Shown in pieces: positions 34,820 through 44,877 of a stretch of 64,000 nt of DNA; within the stretch, counting starts at the first letter, position 1; every line of letters starts with the position of its first letter. The notes beneath the pieces were generated by a model, which saw nothing but the letters and a program-made list of their open reading frames with translations, did no database searches and had not been told where the DNA came from. The DNA is from JAMZMI01 sp039970095 (GTDB lineage: Bacteria > Bacteroidota > Bacteroidia > Cytophagales > Cyclobacteriaceae). The stretch is from positions 14,141-78,140 of the forward strand of contig JBDVMP010000066.1 of NCBI GenBank assembly GCA_039970095.1, given 5' to 3'. Position numbers and translations under genes: made by a program.

Positions 34820-36052
34820 ATGAGAATGCAGGAATTACTTGAGAAGTTTGAAAACACCACCCCGGAAATAGTTTTCGAGTGGAAAGACAAGGAATTGGGA
34901 GCTGAAGGGTGGATGGTGATCAACTCGCTACGTGGAGGTGCTGCTGGCGGTGGCACCAGAATGAGAAAAGGTTTGGATAAGCAGGAGGTAATCTCTCTGG
35001 CCAAAACCATGGAAGTAAAATTTAGCGTGTCGGGCCCAGCTATAGGTGGAGCCAAATCCGGCATCAACTTTGACCCTTCTCATCCTCAAAAAAATGAGGT
35101 TCTCAGGAGATGGTATAGGGCGGTAATGCCTTTACTCAAATCTTACTACGGAACGGGTGGAGACCTCAACGTCGATGAAATACATGATGTGATTCCCATC
35201 ACTGAAAGCTACGGCTTGTGGCATCCGCAAGAAGGCGTAGTGAACGGTCACTACCAACCAAATGAAGCCCAGAAAGTACACAAGATTGGTCACCTGAGAC
35301 AAGGCGTTTCTAAAGTTTTGGAGGACAGTAAGTATTCACCCGACCTGACAAAAAAATATACGGTAGCCGATATGATCACAGGTTTTGGTGTGGCTGAATC
35401 AGTCAAACACTATTTCAACCTGTGGGAAAAGCAACTGAAAGGCAAAAAAGCCATCATTCAAGGTTGGGGCAATGTGGGAGCAGCAGCGGGCTACTACCTG
35501 GCTAAAATGGGGGTGAAAATTGTGGGAATCATAGACGCAAATGGGGCCTGCATCAATGAAAACGGCTATAGCCTGGAGCAAGTAATAGACCTGCTCAATA
35601 ACCGACACAACCGCAACGCCACCGGGCTCATGAATTATGACTTTGAAGAAGGAAATAACCGAATGTGGGATATTGGAGCTGAAATATTTATTCCGTGTGC
35701 CGGATCTCGCATGGTAAAAACGGACCAGCTAAATCTGATGATCTCAAATGGCCTGGAGTTGATCTCCTGTGGTGCCAACGTGCCTTTCGATGATCCTGAA
35801 ATTTTTTATGGAGATGTGCATGAACACATCGACGGAAAAGTAGCGCTCATTCCGGACTTCATCGCCAACTGTGGCATGGCCAGAGTGTTTGCCTTTCTGA
35901 TGAATGGCGTGGCAACCATCACCGATGAAGCCATCTTTGAGGACACCTCAAATACCATAGCTAATGCGCTAAAGCGAATTAAGGACAACTATCCCGGAGA
36001 TCACAATATCACAAGCAAAGCACTGGAAATCACGATCTCGGAATTGGTTTAA
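34820..36052 (+). CDS. Glu/Leu/Phe/Val dehydrogenase family (candidate aromatic amino-acid dehydrogenase)
   Basis: NAD(P)-dependent oxidative deaminase of 410 residues. The N-domain has the catalytic lysine region EVKFSVSGPAIGGAKSGINF (K67 and K79) and GTGGDLNVDE with the likely catalytic aspartate D115. The Rossmann domain begins at QGWGNVGAAAGYYLAKMGV (about 214-232), and NCGMARVF follows in the C-terminal part. It is first in an operon with the three enzymes of 4-hydroxyphenylpyruvate breakdown. The natural role is therefore to make phenylpyruvate or 4-hydroxyphenylpyruvate from Phe or Tyr, though the sequence alone does not prove substrate. The open frame starts at the ATG at 34820. Confidence 0.85.
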   Translation: MRMQELLEKFENTTPEIVFEWKDKELGAEGWMVINSLRGGAAGGGTRMRKGLDKQEVISLAKTMEVKFSVSGPAIGGAKSGINFDPSHPQKNEVLRRWYRAVMPLLKSYYGTGGDLNVDEIHDVIPITESYGLWHPQEGVVNGHYQPNEAQKVHKIGHLRQGVSKVLEDSKYSPDLTKKYTVADMITGFGVAESVKHYFNLWEKQLKGKKAIIQGWGNVGAAAGYYLAKMGVKIVGIIDANGACINENGYSLEQVIDLLNNRHNRNATGLMNYDFEEGNNRMWDIGAEIFIPCAGSRMVKTDQLNLMISNGLELISCGANVPFDDPEIFYGDVHEHIDGKVALIPDFIANCGMARVFAFLMNGVATITDEAIFEDTSNTIANALKRIKDNYPGDHNITSKALEITISELV

Positions 36053-36069
36053 CCAAAAATGTAAAACAA

Positions 36070-37227
36070 ATGCCTATTTATCACACACTAGGAAAAATAC
36101 CGCACAAAAGGCACACGACTTTCAAAAAGCCGGATGGAGGGTTCTATTATGAGCAGCTCTTCGGAACCATAGGTTTCGATGGCATGTCATCATTGATGTA
36201 CCACGTACATCGGCCTACAATGGTCAAGTCCGTGAAAGACTCCTATGATGTGAGCCCCAAGATTGCAGTGGATAAGAACATGCTTTCGCGAAATTTGGCT
36301 GGATTTGACGTGAAGCCTGAAAAGGACTACCTGACAAGCCGAAAAACAGTGCTCGTCAATAGCGACTGTCAAATAGACCTGGCAGCTCCCCAGCAATCTA
36401 TGACAGATTACTTCTATAAAAATACTGATTGCGATGAGCTCATTTTCGTGCATCGTGGAAAAGGCGTGCTCAAAACCCTTTTGGGAAATTTGTCATTTGA
36501 ATATGGAGATTATCTTCTGGTGCCTAGAGGAATGATTTATCAAATTCACTTTGAAACTGAGGACAACAGGCTTTTTATCGTCTCATCCTCCAGGCCAATT
36601 TATTTTCCTAAGAAATATCGAAACTGGTTCGGCCAACTTCTGGAAAACTCCCCCTATTGCGAGCGGGACATCAGGCGTCCAACCGATCTGGAAACCCATG
36701 ATGAGACAGGCGAATTTCTAATCAAGGTGCGCAAGCAAAATATGATACATGAATATATCTACGCCTCTCACCCATTTGATGTGGTGGGATGGGATGGATA
36801 CAACTACCCATATGCATTCAGCATTCATGATTTCGAACCCATAACCGGGCGTGTGCATCAGCCACCTCCCGTTCACGTCACGTTTGAGACTGACGCCTTT
36901 GTAGTATGCTCATTTTGCCCGAGGCTTTATGACTACCACCCACAGGCAGTTCCAGCGCCTTATAACCACAGCAACATCGACTCTGATGAAGTGCTTTATT
37001 ATGTGGAAGGAGACTTCATGAGCCGAAACAATATTGATATTGGGCAAATTACTCTACACCCTGCTGGCATTCCACATGGCCCACACCCCGGAGCTATGGA
37101 GCGCAGCATTGGGCAGACCAAAACCGATGAGCTGGCCGTGATGGTGGATACATTTAAACCTCTCCAGATTACACAAGAAGCATTGAATATAGAAGTACCC
37201 GATTATTTCAAATCGTGGCTCGACTAA
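36070..37227 (+). CDS. hmgA: Homogentisate 1,2-dioxygenase
   Basis: Non-heme iron enzyme opening homogentisate to maleylacetoacetate. The 385 residues are shorter than the roughly 440-residue eukaryotic form, as in other Bacteroidetes. N-terminal motifs GGFYYEQLFGTIGFDGMSS and PRGMIYQIHF mark the cupin fold. Iron ligands fit H300 in PYNHSN and H336 in IPHGPHPG. The expected acid sits in DSDEV, either D306 or E307 (see findings). It is second in the operon, 17 nt after the dehydrogenase. Confidence 0.92.
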   Translation: MPIYHTLGKIPHKRHTTFKKPDGGFYYEQLFGTIGFDGMSSLMYHVHRPTMVKSVKDSYDVSPKIAVDKNMLSRNLAGFDVKPEKDYLTSRKTVLVNSDCQIDLAAPQQSMTDYFYKNTDCDELIFVHRGKGVLKTLLGNLSFEYGDYLLVPRGMIYQIHFETEDNRLFIVSSSRPIYFPKKYRNWFGQLLENSPYCERDIRRPTDLETHDETGEFLIKVRKQNMIHEYIYASHPFDVVGWDGYNYPYAFSIHDFEPITGRVHQPPPVHVTFETDAFVVCSFCPRLYDYHPQAVPAPYNHSNIDSDEVLYYVEGDFMSRNNIDIGQITLHPAGIPHGPHPGAMERSIGQTKTDELAVMVDTFKPLQITQEALNIEVPDYFKSWLD

Positions 37228-37239
37228 AAAAGAAATATT

Positions 37240-38373
37240 ATGCAAACACAGACCCAAGACATCAAGAAAATTTTCCCCGACGCACAGGATTTCTTACCTC
37301 TCAATGGCACAGACTATATAGAACTGTATGTGGGTAATGCGAAGCAATCAGCATATTACTACCAGTCGGCCTTTGGCTTCAAGCCGGTAGCTTACTCAGG
37401 ACTGGAAACCGGAAACAAGGAAAAAGTCTCATATGTACTCCAGCAGGACAAGATTCGGTTGGTACTGACTTCATCGCTGGTAAAGGGCGGTGAGATCAAC
37501 GAACACTTAAACCAACATGGTGATGGTGTGAAGGTCATTGCCTTGTGGGTAGATGACGCCACCAAATCATGGGAAGAAACAACAAAAAGAGGAGCCAAAT
37601 CCTATTTTGAACCCAAAGTTGAAGAAGATGCGGACGGCACGATTGTTTCCTCGGGAATTCACACTTATGGCGACACTGTCCATATTTTCATAGAAAGAAA
37701 AAACTATAACGGAACGTTTCTACCTGGCTTCAAACCATGGACAACTGAAGTGCCTGCAGAACCTGTGGGACTGAAATACATCGACCATATGGTGGGCAAT
37801 GTAGACCTGGGTGAGATGAACGAGTGGTGCCAATTCTATGCAAAAGTGATGGGCTTCACACAGCTGGTGTCATTTGACGACAAGGATATCTCCACAGAAT
37901 ATACCGCGCTCATGAGCAAAGTGATGAGCAATGGAAACGGAAGGATCAAGTTTCCAATAAATGAGCCCGCCGAGGGCAAGAAGAAATCACAAATAGAGGA
38001 ATATATCCATTTCTACAACGGAGCAGGCGTTCAGCATATAGCCGTAGCTACTGACAACATCATAGAAACCGTTTCAAAGCTCAGGGAAAGAGGAGTTGAG
38101 TTTCTGTATGTGCCTGAGACCTATTATGATGACCTCTTCGATAGAGTAGGAGAAATAGATGAAGACATGGCGCCACTCAAAGAAATGAATATTCTCGTTG
38201 ACCGGGATGACGAGGGGTACTTACTCCAGATTTTCACCAAACCCGTTGTGGATAGACCGACCATGTTTTTTGAAATCATCCAAAGAAAGGGCGCCCAGTC
38301 TTTCGGAAAAGGAAACTTCAAAGCACTTTTTGAATCAATCGAAAGAGAACAAGAACTAAGAGGAACGCTATGA
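37240..38373 (+). CDS. hpd: 4-hydroxyphenylpyruvate dioxygenase
   Basis: Fe(II) dioxygenase converting 4-hydroxyphenylpyruvate to homogentisate. The 377 residues have two vicinal-oxygen-chelate halves. Iron ligands fit H183 in IDHMVGNV, H266 in VQHIAVATDNI and E345 in FFEIIQRKG. The C-terminal FGKGNFKALFESIEREQ is the family tail that covers the active site. It lies 12 nt after hmgA and overlaps fahA by four bases (ATGA), so the product chain is coupled in translation. Confidence 0.95.
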   Translation: MQTQTQDIKKIFPDAQDFLPLNGTDYIELYVGNAKQSAYYYQSAFGFKPVAYSGLETGNKEKVSYVLQQDKIRLVLTSSLVKGGEINEHLNQHGDGVKVIALWVDDATKSWEETTKRGAKSYFEPKVEEDADGTIVSSGIHTYGDTVHIFIERKNYNGTFLPGFKPWTTEVPAEPVGLKYIDHMVGNVDLGEMNEWCQFYAKVMGFTQLVSFDDKDISTEYTALMSKVMSNGNGRIKFPINEPAEGKKKSQIEEYIHFYNGAGVQHIAVATDNIIETVSKLRERGVEFLYVPETYYDDLFDRVGEIDEDMAPLKEMNILVDRDDEGYLLQIFTKPVVDRPTMFFEIIQRKGAQSFGKGNFKALFESIEREQELRGTL

Positions 38374-39620
38374 ATAAGCTAAAAAGCTGGCTAGACATAT
38401 CATCAGAATCAGATTTTTCAATTTACAACATCCCTTTTGGTATATACAAAAGCGAAAAGTCAAAGCACACAGCAGCTACTGCGATTGGAGATTGGGTAGT
38501 TGACCTGGATGCGCTTCATGAGAGTGGATATTTTGAAGGAATCGACCTTCCCGAAAACATATTTAAAAACCAGTATCTCAACCAATTCATTGGCTTGGGC
38601 AAACCCATTACCAATGCCGTGAGGCTGAAACTGCAATCACTTTTTGAGGAAGGATCGAAGCTCCAAGAAGATATAGCAACCAGACACAAGGCGTTTGTGC
38701 CGGCAAATGATGCTACCATGCTCATGCCGGTGAGACCCGAAAATTATACGGATTTCTATTCGAGTGTAGAGCACGCCACCAATGTCGGAACGATGTTTCG
38801 TGATCCTGACAATGCCCTACTACCAAATTGGAAACACCTGCCTGTGGGCTATCATGGTAGAGCTTCTTCGATTGTGGAAAGTGGCGTGCCGATCCGACGA
38901 CCAAAAGGGCAAACGAAAGCTCCCGATGCAGAAAATCCTTCTTTTGGCCCCACTAAAAGATTGGATTTTGAGTTGGAAATGGCTTTTATCACCGGAAAGG
39001 AAACACCGCTCGGACAGCCTGTAGCTGCAGAAAATGCCGAAGACTATATATTTGGTTTTGTGATATTCAATGACTGGTCTGCAAGGGATGTACAGGTATG
39101 GGAGTATGTGCCACTTGGGCCATTTTTAGCTAAAAACTTTGCATCAAGCATATCTCCATGGATTGTAACTTTGGAAGCGCTCGAGCCATTTCGGGTACCC
39201 TCGCCTAAGCAAGACCCTGAGGTTTTGGACTATCTAAAAGTCTCGGGAAACAAAAATTTTGATATTGAGCTGGATGTATTCGTGCAACCTGATGGTGAGA
39301 CACCACATTTGGTTTCTCAATCCAACTTCAAGCACATGTACTGGAACATCAACCAGCAACTGGCGCATCAAACCTGCAATGGATGCAACCTGCGGGTTGC
39401 CGATTTCTATGCATCCGGAACCATAAGCGGCCCCACCCCAGGCAGGTATGGTTCCATGCTAGAGTTGGCATGGAAAGGAACTAAACCAATCCAAATGCCG
39501 GACGGCAGTACTCGAACCTTCATAGAAGATGGAGACACGGTGATCATGAAAGGGTTTGCTAAAAAAGATGAGATCAAAGTTGGGTTTGGTGAGGTAAGTA
39601 CGAAGGTATTGGGGGTGTAA
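38370..39620 (+). CDS. fahA: Fumarylacetoacetase
   Basis: Hydrolyses fumarylacetoacetate to fumarate and acetoacetate, the last step of tyrosine breakdown. The 416 residues have the metal-site D128 in NYTDFYSSVEHATNVG, with catalytic H135. LDFELEMAFITG (about 197-208) gives the two glutamates, and FNDWSARDVQ gives the fourth acid. KNFASSISPWIV and SGTISGPTPGRYGSMLEL are further family motifs. It is the last of the operon. No T-rich terminator was found behind it before the CotH-type gene. Confidence 0.96.
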   Translation: MNKLKSWLDISSESDFSIYNIPFGIYKSEKSKHTAATAIGDWVVDLDALHESGYFEGIDLPENIFKNQYLNQFIGLGKPITNAVRLKLQSLFEEGSKLQEDIATRHKAFVPANDATMLMPVRPENYTDFYSSVEHATNVGTMFRDPDNALLPNWKHLPVGYHGRASSIVESGVPIRRPKGQTKAPDAENPSFGPTKRLDFELEMAFITGKETPLGQPVAAENAEDYIFGFVIFNDWSARDVQVWEYVPLGPFLAKNFASSISPWIVTLEALEPFRVPSPKQDPEVLDYLKVSGNKNFDIELDVFVQPDGETPHLVSQSNFKHMYWNINQQLAHQTCNGCNLRVADFYASGTISGPTPGRYGSMLELAWKGTKPIQMPDGSTRTFIEDGDTVIMKGFAKKDEIKVGFGEVSTKVLGV

Positions 39621-39695
39621 TAAAGCAAGGAAATAAACCAGTTCTAAACTGTGGTTATATTTACACCTTTGTCTTTCACTTCTATCCCCCTTTTC

Positions 39696-42284
39696 ATGCG
39701 TATAGGATCTTTTTTCAAACTACTCACTTTTCTTCCTATACCATTGATTGCGCAAGTCGATCACTGGGAGTCGATCATTGTGGAAGCAGACGAGTGGCAG
39801 TACACAGTACCTACCAGTCAGCCATCCAATCTATGGACTTCTCTAGATTTTGATGCATCTGCCTGGAGCACGGGAGCATCCGGGTTTGGATATGGCGATG
39901 ATGACGACAACACCACTGTTACCAGCGGTACGCCGGCTATTTACATCAGAAAAGTATTCAGCATAACAGACAAAAATGCGATTGACCAGGCACTACTGCA
40001 TCTGGATTATGACGACAGCTTCGTAGCATATCTGAACGGTCAGGAGATTGCCAGAGACCTGATTTCCGGCAACCCTCCGGACTACAACCAGTATGCTGAT
40101 GGACTACATGAAGCAATGCTCTATCAAGACCAGACGCCTCCAGGCTTTGATGTTGATCCCGCCATACTGCTGGAAGGTGAAAATGTACTCGCAGTAGAAG
40201 TGCATAATGAAAGCAGCACCTCCTCGGATATGACAGCAATACCGATTTTTTCGGTGGGTCTAAATGACGACTCTAACAATTACTCGGCTACACCGTCGTG
40301 GTTTTCAGCTCCAGTAAACGTAGATTTTACAGACTCAAACCTGCCAATTGTAATAATCGAAACTAAAAATGGAGTGAGCATTCAGGATGACCCAAAAGTT
40401 GATGCCACGATGAAAATCTTGTACCGTGGCGAGGGTGAGCGCACATCATTGGATGACGAAAATACACCCGGCTATATAGACTACACTGGAAATATTCGGA
40501 TAGAGTTTCGTGGTTCATCGTCTCAGGCTTTACCAAAAAAACCATACGGTTTCACAACTTATGATGAGACGAACAGTGATAAAGAAAATGTGGAATTATT
40601 GGGTATGCCTAAGGAAAATGACTGGATCTTGAACAGCCTCGCCTTTGACCCATCCCTGATTAGAGATTATATCACTTATAATCTCTCGAGGAAAATAGGT
40701 CAGTACGCCACCAGAACGCAGTTTTGCGAGGTGCTTGTAAATGGTGAATATGTCGGGCTTTATGTTCTTCAGGAAAAGATGAAAGCCGATGACAATCGCA
40801 TCGACATCACTAAAATAGATATGGACGATGTTGCGCTTCCGAAATTGTCAGGAGGATATATCACCAAGGCAGACAAAACTACCGGCGGAGATCCTGTTGC
40901 TTGGTCCATGCCCAACTATAGCGGCTGGGAAACCGATTTCATTCACGAAGTACCGAAACCCGAAGATGTAATCGCCGTGCAGCACGACTATATCAAATCG
41001 GAATTTGAAAAGTTAAGAGCAACAGCCTTAAGTCATAACTCATCATTTTCTCAGGGATATCCATCGGTTATTGACATCCCCTCTTTCGTGGACTTCATGC
41101 TCCTAAATGAGTTAGCTTCCAATGCAGACGCCTACCAGTATAGCACCTATTTCCACAAGGATCGCCGTGGAAAGCTAAGAGCCGGGCCAATATGGGATAT
41201 CAATCTCAGCTATGGAAATGACCTCTTCCTGTGGGGTTTCGACAGAAGCCATACTGATGTCTGGCAGTTCGATTTTGACAATCGTGGTGCCACATTCTGG
41301 AGAGACCTATTTGAAGATCCGGATTTCAAATGCTACCTGGCCAAAAGATGGAACGAGCTGACACAACTGGGCCAGCCATTTCACTTCATAAGCATCTCTG
41401 ATGAGATAAGCGCAGCTGTGGCGACTATCAGTGAAGCCGCAGAAAGAGAGAATGCCAAATGGGGAACCATACCTGATCATTCCATGGAAATTGTTAATAT
41501 GAAAACATGGGTCAGCGACAGGATATCATGGATGAGTAACGAGCTTGGCTCTCCCACCTCATGCCTCAACGTAGAAACCCCAAATCTGGTCATTTCCAAA
41601 ATTCATTATCATCCCGCATCCGAAGAATTTGACGAAGAGGATCTTGAGTTTATCGAGATTCATAACAACAGCAGCGACGTAGTGGATCTGACCGGAGTAT
41701 ATTTTGGAGGGACCGGACTCTCATTCCAATTCTATTACCAATCCTACCTCATGCCGGACGCTCGAATATTTGTATCCAGCGACTCTTCTGCATTCCGAGA
41801 AACCTACGGAACTCCGGCTTATGGCACATTCTCACGCCATTTGTCCAACAAATCAGAAAGCATCTCGCTGAGAGATGGTTTTGGAAATTTAATAGATGAA
41901 GTTGCATATAGTGACGATGCGCCCTGGCCAATCGAGGCAGATGGAGACGGCTACTGCCTAGAGCTCATTGACTCGAATCTAGATAACGCCTTGGCCGAAA
42001 GTTGGAAAGCCAGCATTCCCAACATCTCAATTATACTGAGCGCTGAAACATTGCATTCAGATGTTTTAGTTTATCCCAATCCGGCACAGGAATACCTAAT
42101 CATTGAAGGCCAGAAAACCATGGATACGATAACCTTGAGCACAATAGATGGCAAAGTCATATACAGTGCTCAGCCTGGCTCTAATAGTCATAAAATATCC
42201 ATTTCAAACCTCAGCGCAGGCGTCTATCTGGTATTTATCAAACACGGAAAAGAGACCGTCAGGAGAAAAATCAGTATTCAGTAG
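39696..42284 (+). CDS. Secreted CotH-kinase/lamin-tail protein with T9SS sorting domain
   Basis: The 862-residue exported protein starts at the ATG at 39696, giving the signal MRIGSFFKLLTFLPIPLIAQ; the frame opens at 39651 but its extra residues are not signal-like. An N-terminal beta-sandwich (about 25-205) is followed by a CotH protein-kinase-like domain (about 215-545). Its motifs include GMPKENDWILNS, YVGLYVLQEKMKADDNRIDI and GPIWDINLSYGND, with candidate Mg/ATP acids in WDIN. A lamin-tail (LTD) domain lies at about 630-755. The C-terminus (about 790-862) is a type A sorting domain: VYPNPAQEYLII to AGVYLVFI, ending VRRKISIQ. Probably exported through the type IX system; substrate of any kinase activity is unknown. 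Confidence 0.85.
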   Translation: MRIGSFFKLLTFLPIPLIAQVDHWESIIVEADEWQYTVPTSQPSNLWTSLDFDASAWSTGASGFGYGDDDDNTTVTSGTPAIYIRKVFSITDKNAIDQALLHLDYDDSFVAYLNGQEIARDLISGNPPDYNQYADGLHEAMLYQDQTPPGFDVDPAILLEGENVLAVEVHNESSTSSDMTAIPIFSVGLNDDSNNYSATPSWFSAPVNVDFTDSNLPIVIIETKNGVSIQDDPKVDATMKILYRGEGERTSLDDENTPGYIDYTGNIRIEFRGSSSQALPKKPYGFTTYDETNSDKENVELLGMPKENDWILNSLAFDPSLIRDYITYNLSRKIGQYATRTQFCEVLVNGEYVGLYVLQEKMKADDNRIDITKIDMDDVALPKLSGGYITKADKTTGGDPVAWSMPNYSGWETDFIHEVPKPEDVIAVQHDYIKSEFEKLRATALSHNSSFSQGYPSVIDIPSFVDFMLLNELASNADAYQYSTYFHKDRRGKLRAGPIWDINLSYGNDLFLWGFDRSHTDVWQFDFDNRGATFWRDLFEDPDFKCYLAKRWNELTQLGQPFHFISISDEISAAVATISEAAERENAKWGTIPDHSMEIVNMKTWVSDRISWMSNELGSPTSCLNVETPNLVISKIHYHPASEEFDEEDLEFIEIHNNSSDVVDLTGVYFGGTGLSFQFYYQSYLMPDARIFVSSDSSAFRETYGTPAYGTFSRHLSNKSESISLRDGFGNLIDEVAYSDDAPWPIEADGDGYCLELIDSNLDNALAESWKASIPNISIILSAETLHSDVLVYPNPAQEYLIIEGQKTMDTITLSTIDGKVIYSAQPGSNSHKISISNLSAGVYLVFIKHGKETVRRKISIQ

Positions 42285-42426
42285 CCTTTTTCATAACACC
42301 AGATCACCATACTTGTAACCTTTTTAGGTTGACTCGGTATTACAATTAAAGGAGAATAGTTGCTTGCTCATGCAACCATCAAAATTGGCTGTTGTCCTTT
42401 AAAAAACTCACCAACCCCTAAAACGC

Positions 42427-44796
42427 ATGCTAAGGAATTTTTTCGTTGTGACCTGGCGCAACCTTCGTAGAAACGGACTTTACTCCACTATCAATATTGC
42501 CGGCCTTTCTATCGGTATTACCTGTAGCATCCTCATTTTATTATGGGTCGCAGATGAAACTTCCTACGACAAGTTTGTACCTAAAGTCAATCGGCTGCAT
42601 CAAGTCTGGGTCAATGCTGAGTTTGACGGCAAGACCAACTCCTGGAGATCCATCCCCCTTCCTTCCTATGAAGCGCTAAAAAACGAGCACAGCGATATTG
42701 TGAATACTTGTGTGACAGGATGGGGAGGAGACCACCTCCTCACCGTGAACGACACACGCATTATCAAAAAAGGGTACTTCGCAAGTAAGGAGTTTCTTCA
42801 AATGTTCGAATACCCACTCATAGTCGGGAGTGCCGAAAATGTAATGGAAAACCCCTCTTCTATCGTGATTAGCGAGAGACTTGGAAAAATCCTTTTTGGT
42901 GAAAAAAATCCGCTAGGAGAAATCATTCGGGTAGATGATAAGAGTTCACTCACAGTCACCGGAATACTCAAAGACATTCCCTCAAATTCCTCTTTTGAGT
43001 TTGACTATCTGATACCCTGGAAGCACCGTGAGTCGATCAACCCATGGGTGGTGAGAAATAAAACAAACTGGGGTAACTATTCCTTTCAGGTTTTTGTAGA
43101 GCTAGCTGCAGATGATAAGGCGCCTCTTGTAGAAGAAGGCATTAAGGATCTCCTTACGGAAAAAGGACAGGACGATATACCTCGGGAATTTTTCCTTCAC
43201 CCTATGCCCGAGTGGCGCTTGCATTCCAACTTTGAAAATGGTGTGGCCACTGGAGGCATGAGCGATTATGTCCAACTTTTCACAATCATTGCCGCATTCA
43301 TTTTGGTCATTGCCTGCATCAATTTCATGAACCTGGCCACTGCCAGATCTGAAAAGCGCGTACGTGAAGTCGGCATTCGCAAATCATTGGGATCCAATAG
43401 AAAGCAGCTCATTTCGCAGTTTATTGGTGAGTCGGTTTTCATCTCTACGCTATCCTACTCACTGGCTCTTCTTTTGGCGTATGCCTGCCTAAATCCATAT
43501 AATATCCTCGTAGAAAAAACACTGGAAATCGATCCGTTTTCTACCCAATTCTGGATTTTTTCCGTCGGGGTGATCCTGGTCACAGGTGTGCTCTCGGGAA
43601 GCTACCCAGCATTATACCTATCCTCTTTCGATCCCGTAAAAACACTAAAAGGCTCTGTTTTTACGGGTAAAAATTCGGGAATACCCCGAAAAGTACTGGT
43701 CACTCTGCAGTTTGCATTTTCTATTATCCTGATGATCAGTACTGTGGTCATTTACAAACAGATAGAACTGGTCAAAAATCGGGAAATTGGATATGCTCAG
43801 GAGAACCTGATCACTGTAGAGACCACTGACGCCATAGAGGACAACTATGAGGTGTTGAAGAATGATCTGGAACAATCAGGAGCGGTAGAATCCGTTTGCA
43901 TTTCAAACAGCCCTATCAACAACATCCAATCCAATAATTTTCTGGGGTGGCCTGGAAAACCAGAAAGCCTCAAAGTAATCTTTGCGACCATATCAACGCA
44001 ATATGATTATGCCCGAACCATGGGTATCAAAATGTTGCACGGCCGTGACTTTTCGCGGGAGTTTGCCACGGATACTGCCGCCATTGTGATCAACAAAACC
44101 GCTCTCGACATGATGGACTTAGGAGACGACCCGATCGGAACACAACTAGACCTCTGGGGAGGAAAGCGAAAGCTCATTGGAGTCACAGAAGATGTACTCA
44201 TGGGGTCACCATATCAGGCCATCCCTCCCACATTCTTCGTTCTCAATCCTGATTGGGTGAGCTATGTAACAGTGAGACTGAAAAAAACCAACAACCTGCA
44301 AGCCTCCTTAAGCACTGTAGAAAGCATCTTCAACACGCACAACCCAGCTTACCCTTTCGATTATAAGTTTGTTGATGAAGAGTTTGCAAAAAAATTCACC
44401 ACCATCAGTCTAACGCAAAAATTGGCAACTATATTTTCGTTTCTTGCCATCTTCATCACCGGGCTAGGACTATTCGGCCTGGCCTCATACACAGCCGAAC
44501 AACGAATCAAAGAAATCGGCATTCGCAAAGTACTTGGAGCTAGTGTTGTCTGTTTGGTCACGCTCATTTCACGAGAGTTTACCAAACTGGTAATCATCTC
44601 CTTTGCACTAGCTGCTCCGGCTGCCTGGTATCTACTCGACACCTATCTTGACCGCTACCCTATTCGCACGGATGTGCCCTGGTGGGTGTTCCCAATCGCT
44701 GGCATAGTGGCCTTAGGATTTGCACTAGCTATAGTCTCCAATCAGGCCAGAAAAGCTGCACTAACAAATCCTGCCCAATCATTGAGAAGCGAGTAG
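42427..44796 (+). CDS. FtsX-like ABC transporter permease (MacB-type)
   Basis: The 789-residue membrane protein has two MacB-like periplasmic domains and eight predicted helices. The first helix (21-42) follows the typical opening WRNLRRNGLYSTINIAGLSIGI. FtsX motifs are EKRVREVGIRKSLGSNRKQLISQF (about 318-341) and QRIKEIGIRKVLGASVVCLVTLI (about 697-719). This duplicated form is common in Bacteroidetes and works with a separate ATPase, which is not in this window. Such permeases export lipoproteins or peptides, or act as mechanotransmission complexes. It is preceded by 142 nt without recognised signals. Confidence 0.9.
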   Translation: MLRNFFVVTWRNLRRNGLYSTINIAGLSIGITCSILILLWVADETSYDKFVPKVNRLHQVWVNAEFDGKTNSWRSIPLPSYEALKNEHSDIVNTCVTGWGGDHLLTVNDTRIIKKGYFASKEFLQMFEYPLIVGSAENVMENPSSIVISERLGKILFGEKNPLGEIIRVDDKSSLTVTGILKDIPSNSSFEFDYLIPWKHRESINPWVVRNKTNWGNYSFQVFVELAADDKAPLVEEGIKDLLTEKGQDDIPREFFLHPMPEWRLHSNFENGVATGGMSDYVQLFTIIAAFILVIACINFMNLATARSEKRVREVGIRKSLGSNRKQLISQFIGESVFISTLSYSLALLLAYACLNPYNILVEKTLEIDPFSTQFWIFSVGVILVTGVLSGSYPALYLSSFDPVKTLKGSVFTGKNSGIPRKVLVTLQFAFSIILMISTVVIYKQIELVKNREIGYAQENLITVETTDAIEDNYEVLKNDLEQSGAVESVCISNSPINNIQSNNFLGWPGKPESLKVIFATISTQYDYARTMGIKMLHGRDFSREFATDTAAIVINKTALDMMDLGDDPIGTQLDLWGGKRKLIGVTEDVLMGSPYQAIPPTFFVLNPDWVSYVTVRLKKTNNLQASLSTVESIFNTHNPAYPFDYKFVDEEFAKKFTTISLTQKLATIFSFLAIFITGLGLFGLASYTAEQRIKEIGIRKVLGASVVCLVTLISREFTKLVIISFALAAPAAWYLLDTYLDRYPIRTDVPWWVFPIAGIVALGFALAIVSNQARKAALTNPAQSLRSE

Positions 44797-44877
44797 TCTG
44801 ATGCCGTTTTGTGTTTGATGACGTCACAACTTTTTGCGTCCCGTCAGTGTTAAAGGAGTGAAATTACCTTCATTTAA

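Noticed and set aside
44819..44826. TGACGTCA palindrome upstream of the 44878 lipoprotein
   Set aside because: An 8-bp palindrome is expected by chance at this scale and nothing else supports an operator.
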